From Candidatus Thiothrix sulfatifontis (GTDB lineage: Bacteria > Pseudomonadota > Gammaproteobacteria > Thiotrichales > Thiotrichaceae): DNA of 64,000 nt. This document shows, one piece after another, positions 40,934 through 49,588 of the stretch (within the stretch, counting starts at the first letter, position 1; each line of letters begins with the position of its first letter). Location of the stretch: positions 930,001 to 994,000 of the forward strand of contig CP094685.1 in NCBI GenBank assembly GCA_022828425.1, written 5' to 3'. Below the pieces are notes generated by a model. The model was given only the letters and a program-made list of their open reading frames with translations, was not told the origin of the DNA and did not search any database. The translations under genes were made by a program, and so were the position numbers.

Positions 40934-42863
40934 GGGGTGCTATCGGTTGTAAACGTTCGGACAGGCGACGACCTTTACCCGGATTCAGTTTTTCATCGTA
41001 AATTGTGGTGTAGCCCATGACGGCTTGCACGTATTCGCGGGTTTCGGTGAAGGGGATGCTTTCGATCCATTGGTCGGCATTAATCAGTTGTTGCGGTGTC
41101 CATTGCGGGGGGCGACCGGGCCCGGCGTTGTAGGCGGCGGTGGCTTGCGCGTAATTGCCGGAGAATTTGCCGAGCATTTCACGTAAATACGCGCTGCCTA
41201 GCTGAATATTGGTGGCGGGCGGCAGTATATCGTCGCGCCCCTTGATGTTTAAGCCCAGTTTGGTACCGACCGCTTTTGCCGTGGGCGGAATCAGTTGCAT
41301 GAGGCCAAGGGCTTTGGCGCTGGATTCGACCGTGGCATCAAAGGCACTTTCACGGCGAATGACCCCCATGACCCAAGCGGGTTGAATGCCTTGGTTGCGG
41401 GCTTGCGCCATGACCAGATCGGTGTGTACCACGGGAAAGCGCAGGTGGGTTTCATCCCATTCTTTGGCGCGGGCAACTGTCCAAATGGCGAGGTTGTGGT
41501 CATTGCTGCGGATGGCGAGATCAGCGGCAGCAAGAGCACCTTCTTTATCCATTTGTTTGAGGGCGCGAAACCATTCTTTGCGGCCTTGTTCGCGATTGCC
41601 CAGGGCAAACCACTCGAAAGCGCGTTGGATGGCGGCGACTTTTTGCAATCCGGCGACGCGCTGGCTGCGGTCAACGGCTGGAGTTTTAAGACTGGTGTAG
41701 GTTTGCCCTAAACGGTCGGCAGCCAAAAACCCGTAAAACGTGGCTTGCGGGGCAATTTGGGTGTAGAGCGTGGTGGCTTTGGCTTTTTTGCCGGTTTGTT
41801 CGAGGGCGCGGGCTTGCCAATAGTGCCAACCGGCGGCGTCACGTTCGTGCTCGAATTGCAGGTGTTGGGTGGCATCCAGCAAGGTTTTCCACTCACCTTG
41901 ACGCGCGGCGGTGCGTGCCAGCCACAAATTCGCGTCTTGGGTGCGCTGTGCGGCAGGGATGGCGGCAAGGCGTTTCAAGGCGGCGGGGTCATGGCGCAGG
42001 GCTTGTTGTATTCCCAAGGCGCTTTCGACTTTAGCGCTTTCTTCGGGGGTAAATTTTAGGGTTTGGCGAGCGGTTTGCCAGAGGGCTTCGGCTTGCTGGG
42101 ATTCTTTTTTGGCAAGGCGTTCCAGCCCGAAAGCAATCGCATCACGCAGGTAAGCGTTATCCGGTTGCTGCATGGCGACGGGGAGCGCTTCGGCGGGTGT
42201 TTCGCGGATTTGTATCCAGGTATTGACCGCCATTTGCGCTTCAGGTGGTAAAGCCGCTGCCAGTTGAGTCGCAAGCGTGGTTTGATTTTTGTCGAGTGCG
42301 GCTCGAATACGTTCCCAATAATCGTTGGTGGAAAGCATAACGTGGCGGCGCAATAAGTCGGTGACGGGGATGCAAGCGTCTGAAAGCGATTTGCTGATGC
42401 TCATCCAAGTTTTTTTACCCAGTTCCAGTGCGGCGTCTTTTTGCCCCACGGCAGCGAGTGCTTGGGTGCGGTAGCATTGGGTGTCGGTGTCATCCAAGGT
42501 GGCGGGGATGGTGGCAAGCAGGGTTTGCCAGTCTTGTTTGGCGGCAAGGCGTTTGGCGAGTTGTATATTGAGCGCATCAGCCATCAGCGAATCAGGATTG
42601 CGGCGGATAAAATCCAGTACCGTGGCATCGGGCAAGGTGTCGAGGCGCTGCTTAAGATCGGTGTATTCCAGCCAAGGGTAAAGCGGGTATTGGCGCATCG
42701 CAGCGGGAAGTGCGGCAAACGTGTCAGGATTTCCGGCTTGCAGGTCGCTGTAAGTTTGCTGAAATAATTGGCGCTGCATCGGTGGGTTTTCCGGCGACTC
42801 CGCTAGGGCGGGCGGGGTGCTGGATAACGCGCAACACATCAACGTGAGAAGCAGTCGGCTCAT
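40905..42863 (-). CDS. slt: Soluble lytic murein transglycosylase
   Basis: Periplasmic peptidoglycan lyase of about 652 residues. It has a signal peptide (MSRLLLTLMCCALSSTPPALA), a long helical U-shaped domain and a C-terminal SLT domain. The catalytic Glu is in IRRESAFD, followed by ALGLMQLIPPTAK and AYNAGPGRP. It starts at the ATG 42863 and overlaps gspK, so a wall-cutting enzyme heads the secretion operon. Confidence 0.95.
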   Translation of the reverse strand: MSRLLLTLMCCALSSTPPALAESPENPPMQRQLFQQTYSDLQAGNPDTFAALPAAMRQYPLYPWLEYTDLKQRLDTLPDATVLDFIRRNPDSLMADALNIQLAKRLAAKQDWQTLLATIPATLDDTDTQCYRTQALAAVGQKDAALELGKKTWMSISKSLSDACIPVTDLLRRHVMLSTNDYWERIRAALDKNQTTLATQLAAALPPEAQMAVNTWIQIRETPAEALPVAMQQPDNAYLRDAIAFGLERLAKKESQQAEALWQTARQTLKFTPEESAKVESALGIQQALRHDPAALKRLAAIPAAQRTQDANLWLARTAARQGEWKTLLDATQHLQFEHERDAAGWHYWQARALEQTGKKAKATTLYTQIAPQATFYGFLAADRLGQTYTSLKTPAVDRSQRVAGLQKVAAIQRAFEWFALGNREQGRKEWFRALKQMDKEGALAAADLAIRSNDHNLAIWTVARAKEWDETHLRFPVVHTDLVMAQARNQGIQPAWVMGVIRRESAFDATVESSAKALGLMQLIPPTAKAVGTKLGLNIKGRDDILPPATNIQLGSAYLREMLGKFSGNYAQATAAYNAGPGRPPQWTPQQLINADQWIESIPFTETREYVQAVMGYTTIYDEKLNPGKGRRLSERLQPIAPHAPKPTPSP

Positions 42864-42938
42864 TAACAAGAATCATCATTACCAATCGTGCGTCAAGAGT
42901 CTCATAAATGCCGTCATGGATACAAATGAATGCTGTGC

Positions 42939-43454
42939 TCAGGCAGCTTGGTCGACAGCGACTTGTGCTGGCAATACATTGCTTTTGAACAACAAATAGC
43001 CGTAATGTTTGACCTCGCCGGTTTTGGTGCAAGCGGTAAAGCAGATTCCGGCATAGATCTGACGCCCGTCGGCATTGGCTTGGTGTTCGATCATAATGAT
43101 GTCGCGGGTGACGCTGCTGAGTTTGTGGGTGTCGCTGCTGTGTGCAATGTCGCCGAATTCGATACCGTGAGTGGGGGCAAATTTGACAACAGGGTTGCCG
43201 TTTTTCAAGTGATTTTGCGGGCCGGTGGAGAGGAAGGCGATCTTGACGTGGCGGAGAATAATGTCAGAACAAGGGTTGGCAATTTCAATGCTTAAGCGTT
43301 CGTCGGGCATTCCGTTCTGGTAGCGGCGCTGCATTCTGACTTTAGGCCAGTAGCGCGATGTTTCGGGGCGGGGCGAGGTTTCGCAAGGGGTGCATTCTTG
43401 CATACCGGCGTGAACGCTGTTTTTGTCAGCAAGGTGTAAGTGATGGATGTTCAT
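42939..43454 (-). CDS. Hypothetical protein, 171 aa
   Basis: I do not recognise the family. The product is soluble, with a Cys pair in the N-terminal tail (ECTPCETS) followed by a beta-rich body. A C-terminal stretch reads GEVKHYGYLLFKSNVLPAQ. A PilZ-like fold is possible but unproven. It has no close neighbours in an operon: 257 nt separate it from rsgA, and 75 nt from slt. Confidence 0.7.
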   Translation of the reverse strand: MNIHHLHLADKNSVHAGMQECTPCETSPRPETSRYWPKVRMQRRYQNGMPDERLSIEIANPCSDIILRHVKIAFLSTGPQNHLKNGNPVVKFAPTHGIEFGDIAHSSDTHKLSSVTRDIIMIEHQANADGRQIYAGICFTACTKTGEVKHYGYLLFKSNVLPAQVAVDQAA

Positions 43455-43537
43455 GGTGTTACCTCATTGGCTTAGGGTGTTTTCTAGGAAGTCTCATTGT
43501 TCAGGCTCTTGACTTTACTGAAAAGTTCCGAATCATT

Positions 43538-43555
43538 AAGTGATGATGATCACTT
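43538..43555. repeat. Short inverted repeat upstream of the 42939-43454 gene
   Basis: AAGTGAT-GATG-ATCACTT has perfect 7-bp arms. It is 84 nt before the start codon and could be an operator or terminator stem. Confidence 0.4.
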
Positions 43556-43711
43556 TCCTAACGAATCGTCTTGAAAATCGACCGATTGTGTGGTTCGCCT
43601 TATTTTTAATTTATTGACTACGATTATAGTAACGCGCAAACCCGATCCCAGATGAATCAGGATAAGCGAGCCGATAATGGGTGTGTAAGGCAGATAGGTG
43701 GCAGGAAGGTG

Positions 43712-44620
43712 TTAAATATTCGCCAATAAACTCAGGTAACGCGCAAAGCGGCGCGGTGGCAGTTGCCCGGCTTGGACGGCGGCTTTAATGGCGCAATTCG
43801 GCTCATGGTTATGGGTGCAGTTGTGGAAACGGCATTCACCCAGAAACGGGCGGAATTCGGGGAAGCCGGTTTCCAGCGTGGCAAAGTCCATGCCGGTTAA
43901 ACCAAAGTCGCGCACACCGGGGGAGTCGATCAGCGAGCCACCGGACGGTAAGCGGTACAGGGTTGCCGAGGTGGTGGTGTGGCGACCTTCGCCGGTTTCA
44001 GAAATCGTGCCGACCCGAATATCGGTTTCGGGCAGTAATTGCATGGCAAGCGACGATTTGCCTACCCCGGATTGCCCGACCACAATCGCGGTGCGCCCTT
44101 GAATGGCCTCAAGGATGGGTTGAATGCCCTGTTGTTGCTTGGCGGAGACGTGCAGAATCGGAATGCCAATGCGTTGGTATTCTGCCAAACAGGTTTCGGC
44201 TTCGGCACTGGCGAGGCTGGAGCGCAAGTCGGCTTTGTTGAAAACCAAGAGCACGTCGGCGGGAAGGCGGTTGGCAGCAATCAGGTAACGGTCGAGAGTT
44301 TCCCAAATGGGGGCGGGTTGCCAACTGGCGACCACAATCAATAGGTCGATATTGGCAGCAATGGGGCGCAATCTGCCGCGAAAATCGGGGCGTTCCAGCA
44401 CATTGCGGCGCGGGAGCATGGCAGTGACGGCGGCGTTGCCTTGGGCTTGGCGTTCCCATTGCACGTAGTCGCCGCACGCAAGATGGTCAAGTTTGCGGCG
44501 GGCGGTGCAGCGCAACAGTTCCGCGTCCGCTGTTTCTACTAAGAAATCAGCGCCGAAACGGGTAATGATTTGCCCGTTTTCTGGTGCAGTGGAGGCAGGG
44601 TGAGATAAGTTTTCCGTCAT
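43712..44620 (-). CDS. rsgA: Ribosome small subunit-dependent GTPase A
   Basis: Circularly permuted GTPase in late 30S maturation. At 302 residues it has an OB domain, then G4 (NKAD), G1 (GQSGVGKSSL) and G3 (DSPGVRDFGL) in the permuted order. The C-terminal zinc site is C-x4-C-x-H-x5-C (CRFHNCTHNHEPNC). It is upstream of nothing close on its strand, and a short periplasmic gene lies behind it. Confidence 0.96.
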   Translation of the reverse strand: MTENLSHPASTAPENGQIITRFGADFLVETADAELLRCTARRKLDHLACGDYVQWERQAQGNAAVTAMLPRRNVLERPDFRGRLRPIAANIDLLIVVASWQPAPIWETLDRYLIAANRLPADVLLVFNKADLRSSLASAEAETCLAEYQRIGIPILHVSAKQQQGIQPILEAIQGRTAIVVGQSGVGKSSLAMQLLPETDIRVGTISETGEGRHTTTSATLYRLPSGGSLIDSPGVRDFGLTGMDFATLETGFPEFRPFLGECRFHNCTHNHEPNCAIKAAVQAGQLPPRRFARYLSLLANI

Positions 44621-44661
44621 AACGTCCTATTGTGACGGAAAACGTCGGCGTTGCCCATGTA

Positions 44662-44934
44662 TTACGGAAATTTGTAATACGTTTGGTTGAGATAAGCCAC
44701 TACATCCTTGATTTCATCGTCATACCAGTTGATGTTCCGGTTGATGTCGCATTGACGAACCTCTTTTTCCAAACTGGCGGTGTCGGTGATAGCGGGGTTG
44801 GGCGTGGTGAGCGCCGCCGTATCACAAGGTGAATTAACGAACAGTATTTGTCCGTTAGCCGGGTTAGGGGCGGCTTGTGCTGTCTGCATCAGCAGTAGAC
44901 CGCTACAGAGAATCAGAAGAGCTTTCGCTTTCAT
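44662..44934 (-). CDS. Secreted cytochrome c-like protein lacking the heme motif
   Basis: A 90-residue product with a signal peptide (MKAKALLILCSGLLLMQTAQAA, cut after AQA). The mature part starts NPANGQILFVNSPCD, where cytochromes c have C-x-x-C-H, and ends in a helix (WYDDEIKDVVAYLNQTYYKF) like the C-terminal helix of cytochrome c5/c-551. No CxxCH is present; two Cys remain (SPC, RQC). It follows the M48 protease gene by 13 nt. Confidence 0.8.
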   Translation of the reverse strand: MKAKALLILCSGLLLMQTAQAAPNPANGQILFVNSPCDTAALTTPNPAITDTASLEKEVRQCDINRNINWYDDEIKDVVAYLNQTYYKFP

Positions 44935-44947
44935 GTCACTACTCTTG

Positions 44948-46189
44948 TTACATTTGTTGTTGTAAATGCGCAATCCGTATCGCTGCGGGCGGATGCGAGT
45001 CATAGAACGCCGAATACCACGGATCGGGTGTCAGGGTACTGGCATTCTCCTTGTAAAGACCCACTAATGCTGCAATCAGTTCCGCACTGCTCGATTGTTG
45101 CGCGGCGAATTCATCCGCTTCAAATTCGTGCTTGCGCGACCACCACGCCATGATCGGGCCGATAAAAAAGGTGAAAGCCGGGCTGATTAACATAAATAAT
45201 ACCAGCGCCATGTAAGTCGAGGGTTGGCTGACACCGAGTGCAGTATAAAACCACGCCTGCGTCATTAACCATGCTAAGACGATGAAACCGCTCAAGGTCA
45301 TGACCATTGACAGTGCCATGCCTTTGACAATGTGTTTGCGTTTGAAATGCCCCAGTTCGTGCGCGAGTACCGCTTCCACTTGCGCGGGGGTCAAGTGCTT
45401 GAGCAGGGTGTCGAAAAACACAATGCGCTTGTTTTTGCCAAAGCCAGTGAAATAAGCGTTGCCGTGCGCGGAACGGCGCGAGCCATCCATCACGAATACG
45501 CCTTTGCTGTTAAAGCCAGTGCGCGTCAATAAAGCATTGAGGCGTTCGGCCACTTCGCCATCTTCCAAGGGGCTGAATTTGTTGAACAAGGGTGCGATGA
45601 ATTTGGGGTATGCCCAAGTCATCAGCAATGAAAACGCGGTCAAAGCTGCCCATGCATACAACCACCACAAGCTGCCCGCCGAGGTCATCAGCCACAGAAT
45701 CAGCATGATCACCGGAATGCCGATAATCAACGCCAGTGCTGCGCCTTTAAACAGATCGGTGATAAAGGTGATGGCAGTCATTTTATTGAAACCAAAGCGC
45801 TCTTCCAATACAAAAGTGCGGTAGAGTGACATTGGCATATCCAAGACGCTGCCCATCAGGATTAGGCTGAGCATGACCGCCGTACCCGTGTACAGCTCGT
45901 TCCAGCCGAAGCTGCGCCATTGCGTATCCAGCCATTCCAGTCCGCCGCCGAGTGTCCAGGCCAGCAAGATTGCCAAGCCGATCAGCAGGTCGATGCGCCC
46001 TAAGCCGCCTTTGGCGAGGGTATAATCGGCTGCTTTTTGGTGTTCTTCCAGCGAAATTTTGCCCGCAAACGGGGTGGGGACAGCGCTGCGGTGAGCGCCG
46101 ACATGCTGTTTCTGTCGCAACGACAAGTACAGTTGTACCAAGGTCGATGCCAACAAAAAGGCAAGGAAAATGTAGGTAAACGTTTGCAT
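44948..46189 (-). CDS. M48-family membrane metalloprotease (Ste24-like)
   Basis: A 413-residue zinc protease with several spans. The zinc motif is VLAHELGHFKRKH, and a third ligand lies in ADEFA near residue 340. The overall pattern of membrane helices matches CAAX-prenyl-protease-like bacterial enzymes. It faces the divergent gene orn. The likely role is turnover of membrane proteins. Confidence 0.93.
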   Translation of the reverse strand: MQTFTYIFLAFLLASTLVQLYLSLRQKQHVGAHRSAVPTPFAGKISLEEHQKAADYTLAKGGLGRIDLLIGLAILLAWTLGGGLEWLDTQWRSFGWNELYTGTAVMLSLILMGSVLDMPMSLYRTFVLEERFGFNKMTAITFITDLFKGAALALIIGIPVIMLILWLMTSAGSLWWLYAWAALTAFSLLMTWAYPKFIAPLFNKFSPLEDGEVAERLNALLTRTGFNSKGVFVMDGSRRSAHGNAYFTGFGKNKRIVFFDTLLKHLTPAQVEAVLAHELGHFKRKHIVKGMALSMVMTLSGFIVLAWLMTQAWFYTALGVSQPSTYMALVLFMLISPAFTFFIGPIMAWWSRKHEFEADEFAAQQSSSAELIAALVGLYKENASTLTPDPWYSAFYDSHPPAAIRIAHLQQQM

Positions 46190-46237
46190 AATGTCTGTTA
46201 TATTCCAGATTCCCTAAAGTAAGTGCAGTGTACCCGA

Positions 46238-46783
46238 ATGAGCATGAATCAGGAAAATTTGGTCTGGATTGATCTGGAAATGACGGGCTTAGATACCGTC
46301 AACGATGTGATTATTGAAATTGCCACCGTCGTCACTGACAAGGATTTGAATGTGTTGGCGGAAGGCCCGGTGATTGCCATCCATCAGTCTGCGGAAACGC
46401 TGGCAAAAATGGATGAGTGGAATCAAAAACAACACGGTGGTTCCGGGCTGATTCAGCGCGTGTTGGCAAGTGAATGGACAGAGGCGCAAGCCGAACAGGC
46501 GACCCTCGATTTCCTGAAACAGTTTGTGCCAGCGGGTGCGTCGCCGATGTGCGGCAATAGCATTTGTCAGGATCGGCGTTTTCTGGCGCGGCAAATGCCG
46601 GAACTGGAGAAGTTTTTCCATTACCGCAATCTGGATGTTAGCACGTTAAAAGAATTGGCGAATCGCTGGAAGCCGGGGCTGGCGGCAGGTTTTAAGAAGG
46701 AATCACAGCATTTGGCGCTGGCGGATGTGCGGGATTCGATTGATGAGCTGGCGTATTACCGGGCGCATTTTATCCGGGAGTAA
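46238..46783 (+). CDS. orn: Oligoribonuclease
   Basis: 3'-5' exoribonuclease that clears 2-5-mers and pGpG. The 181-residue product has the DEDDh acidic residues: [21 protein letters not shown] and [14 protein letters not shown]. The ATG at 46238 is preferred; an ATG at 46244 is also possible. A GTG at 46223 is in frame but unsupported by a ribosome site. Confidence 0.95.
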   Translation: MSMNQENLVWIDLEMTGLDTVNDVIIEIATVVTDKDLNVLAEGPVIAIHQSAETLAKMDEWNQKQHGGSGLIQRVLASEWTEAQAEQATLDFLKQFVPAGASPMCGNSICQDRRFLARQMPELEKFFHYRNLDVSTLKELANRWKPGLAAGFKKESQHLALADVRDSIDELAYYRAHFIRE

Positions 46784-46871
46784 TTTGTTCATAAAACAAG
46801 AGCGTTAGTAGCTTTCAATCTCCTGACGCCAATCGGTCGCCCGTGCGACCACACCCCACAGCAATGCGTGG

Positions 46872-47087
46872 TCAGCTACCTTTTTTAAGCCAAAACTCTT
46901 CGCGGCACTGTCGGCAGAAACACCGTTGGCGGTTGGGGTGCAAGAGTTTTTTCCACCAGATACAAGGGCGTTTCGTCCACGTGAAACTGCCGCAATGGGG
47001 GCAAGGGGCTTTTGTCCAAATGCTTGATTGGATGGGGCGCAAATACAATGCATCGGTTTTGCGTTGTCTGTTAAGTATGCTGGGCAT
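46872..47087 (-). CDS. Small zinc-ribbon protein, 71 aa, with a possible frameshift at A6
   Basis: The product has four Cys as CPHC and CFCRQC, a zinc-ribbon pattern, with basic aromatic residues between. It starts at the ATG 47087 behind CAGGAGAACGCC. The frame stops after KKGS. At the run of six A (near 46880-46887) a shift of -1 would extend the protein by about 25 residues to a stop at 46805. Such ribbons occur in DNA-binding proteins and transposases, but no transposase domain is visible here. Confidence 0.55.
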   Translation of the reverse strand: MPSILNRQRKTDALYLRPIQSSIWTKAPCPHCGSFTWTKRPCIWWKKLLHPNRQRCFCRQCREEFWLKKGS

Positions 47088-47302
47088 GGCGTTCTCCTGG
47101 CTGAAAATCAACGATCCGTGTCATTTCCACACAAGATAAGCGTAGTACAATATCGTTTATATTTTAGTCTGAGGCGGCGCTCTATCCGCTAAAAGCTGTT
47201 ACAATTAGTGACAAGATGTGCTGCAATTGGCTGATTTTCCGTTAGTATCTGCATTGGGTACATAGGCTGTGATAATCGTTTCTGGATAAGGGGGTAGCGA
47301 CA

Positions 47303-47571
47303 TTGCTGAAGCGGGATAATCTGGATAATGGCGCAGTGGCGTTTGATGATGAGCAATTGGCGCGGATGTCTCAGGAAATTGCAGACTTATTGGTGAAACA
47401 CTTGCCGCCTCGCGATGGCATTGTGCTAAGCAGCGATACCGTGCGCTTAAGAAGCCAGACGTGCGTGCAGATATTCGGGTATTGCATCAAACGCAAGGCA
47501 ATATTTTCACTGAAGGCAGTCTTTCGCCGTCCGCCGCCCAGTCATCTGAACGTGAAGTGTTTTACGCATAA
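47303..47571 (+). pseudogene. Short unknown gene with a probable single-base frameshift
   Basis: A TTG start at 47303 follows GGGGG. The first 46 codons (LARMSQEIADLLVKHLPPRDG) look coding. After SSD the frame becomes improbable, while another frame from about 47443 reads RALKKPDVRADIRVLHQTQG and onward to VFYA at 47571. One added C near 47440 would join them into a protein of about 90 residues. No known domain. It may be a sequencing error or a real lesion. Confidence 0.5.
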
Positions 47572-47697
47572 CGATTCTTAAGCCGCGCTTTTAGCATTGA
47601 GTGGAACAGTAGCAGCCCGTCGCCCCGCCATAGTCAAGCCATTGCCCATCAGGTAAAGTCCCTCAAAACCCCAATCAATAACAATAACGGACACACC

Positions 47698-48633
47698 ATG
47701 ACAACCGCAGCCCCGCAATTGATTCAGGCGACGCTTGCGCAATTGAACAAGGTCATTCACGGCAAACCGCAGCAAATACAACTCGCGCTGACTTGCTTGC
47801 TGGCAAACGGTCATTTGCTGTTGGAAGATTTACCCGGTATGGGTAAAACCACCCTCGCGCACGCGCTGGCGCAGGTGTGCGGCTTGGAATACAAGCGCGT
47901 GCAATTCACCAGTGACTTGCTGCCCGCCGATTTGATTGGTGCGGCAATTTTCGAGCCGCAAACGGGTAAATTCCGCTTTCACCCCGGCCCGGTCTTCAGC
48001 CAAGTCTTCCTTGCGGACGAACTCAACCGTGCCACTCCCAAAGCCCAAAGCGCCTTGCTAGAAGCGATGGAAGAACGCCAAGTGAGTGTCGATGGCACGA
48101 CGCATAGCTTGCCCGCTCCATTTTTCGTGATCGCCACCCAAAACCCGCAAAGCCAATCGGGAACCTTCCCGCTGCCCGAATCGCAGCTTGACCGTTTCCT
48201 CATGCGCCTCTCCTTAGGCTACCCCGAACCGGCGGCGGAACGCGAATTGCTGAAAGGGCGTAACGGGCGCGTCTTGCTCGCGAGTATGCAGCAAGTGTTG
48301 AACGAATCGCGCCTGAAAGCGCTGCAAATACTCGTGCCACAAGTGAAAATGACCGATACCCTGTTGGATTATGTGCAACGCTTAATCGCCAGCACTCGCC
48401 AGCCGGACATCTGCCAATTAGGGCTATCCCCGCGTGGTGCATTGGCGTTGGTGAAAAGTGCGCAAGCTTGGGCATTGTTGCAAGCACGCGGGCATGTGTT
48501 GCCAGAAGATGTGCAAGCGGTATTCGTGGCAGTCGCTGGGCATCGCCTCGTCGGGCGGCAAGAGGCGCAAGGCGAACAATTGGCACGCCAAATTCTCAGC
48601 AAAGTCGATGTGGTCGGCGGCAAACATGGTTGA
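47698..48633 (+). CDS. MoxR-family AAA+ ATPase
   Basis: A 311-residue AAA+ chaperone of the MoxR/RavA group. Walker A is GMGKTTLAHAL, Walker B is VFLADELNRA, and the MoxR-type ATQNPQSQSGTFPLPESQLDRF is intact. It has the standard MoxR-DUF58-transglutaminase order here and overlaps the DUF58 gene by 8 nt. The group is thought to act in cofactor insertion or maturation of secreted proteins. Confidence 0.94.
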   Translation: MTTAAPQLIQATLAQLNKVIHGKPQQIQLALTCLLANGHLLLEDLPGMGKTTLAHALAQVCGLEYKRVQFTSDLLPADLIGAAIFEPQTGKFRFHPGPVFSQVFLADELNRATPKAQSALLEAMEERQVSVDGTTHSLPAPFFVIATQNPQSQSGTFPLPESQLDRFLMRLSLGYPEPAAERELLKGRNGRVLLASMQQVLNESRLKALQILVPQVKMTDTLLDYVQRLIASTRQPDICQLGLSPRGALALVKSAQAWALLQARGHVLPEDVQAVFVAVAGHRLVGRQEAQGEQLARQILSKVDVVGGKHG

Positions 48634-49588
48634 GGCACTGCGCGGACACTGGGAACGTTGGGTGCAGCAACGTTTGCCTGCCGCTCGTGTGACCACGCTC
48701 AATCAACGCAAGATTTTTATTGTGCCCAGCAAAACCGCTGTTGGGTTGCTGATGCTCATTGCGCTGCTGTTTTTGTTGGGGATCAATTTTCAAAATTCGC
48801 TGGTGTACATCATTTGTTTCTGGCTGTTGTCCTTGCTGCTGCTCACGATTTTTTACACATGGCGCAATTTGGCGGGCTTGACCCTCACCGCCTTGGGTGT
48901 CGAAGCGTGTTTTGCAGGGGAAAAAGCGGTGTTGGAAGTGGAGCTAACGCGCCCTGCTCATCAGCCCAAATACGCCTTGGAATTGGCGTGGGAGGGCGAA
49001 GATCAGGTGCAGGTGGATCTGGTGGCAGCGCAAACTTTGCGGGTAAAACTGTCACACAGCACCAGCGGACGTGGCTATTTCAAACCACCACGGTTGCGGA
49101 TTGCGACCCAGTTCCCCACCGGGTTAGCGCTGGCATGGTCGTATGTGACCTTTGATGTGCGCGGCTTGGTGTACCCTGCACCGATTGAAAAAGCCTTCCA
49201 ACCCAGCGGCAATGCCCAGCGTGAAAACGTTGCAGACGGGCGTGAAATTGCGGGTGGCAGCAACGATTTCGGCGGCATCCGCGATTATCAGCGGGGCGAT
49301 GGCTCGAAACGTATTCATTGGGCTAAATACGCGCAAACCGGCAAGCTCTATACCAAAACTTTTGTCGATTACGCCAGTAATGCCTTGTGGTTGGAGTGGG
49401 ATGAATTGCCCATGCCCGGTATCGAGGTGCGCTTGTCGCATTTGTGCCGCAAGGTGCTGGAATTTCATCAGGAACAGCGCGAATACGGTTTGCGGATTCC
49501 CGGCACGTTGATTGAGCCGGGCAAAGGCGAGGCGCACAAAGCGCGTTGTTTGCAAGCGTTGGCACTGTTTGGGGTTCAAGATGCATAA
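48626..49588 (+). CDS. DUF58-domain membrane protein
   Basis: A 320-residue protein with two N-terminal spans (about residues 33-73) and a C-terminal DUF58 domain. The family signature is GGSNDFGGIRDYQRGDGSKR then IHWAKYAQTG. It starts at the ATG 48626 inside the end of moxR and overlaps the transglutaminase gene by 8 nt. Partner of MoxR; its biochemical role is unknown. Confidence 0.93.
   Translation: MVEALRGHWERWVQQRLPAARVTTLNQRKIFIVPSKTAVGLLMLIALLFLLGINFQNSLVYIICFWLLSLLLLTIFYTWRNLAGLTLTALGVEACFAGEKAVLEVELTRPAHQPKYALELAWEGEDQVQVDLVAAQTLRVKLSHSTSGRGYFKPPRLRIATQFPTGLALAWSYVTFDVRGLVYPAPIEKAFQPSGNAQRENVADGREIAGGSNDFGGIRDYQRGDGSKRIHWAKYAQTGKLYTKTFVDYASNALWLEWDELPMPGIEVRLSHLCRKVLEFHQEQREYGLRIPGTLIEPGKGEAHKARCLQALALFGVQDA

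Noticed and set aside
42939..43454. Firm PilZ-domain call for this protein
   Set aside because: I could not see the RxxxR and D/NxSxxG motifs needed for c-di-GMP binding, so I left it as hypothetical.
46872..47111. Insertion sequence (InsA-like zinc ribbon)
   Set aside because: No second transposase gene, no terminal inverted repeats and no target duplication were found around it.
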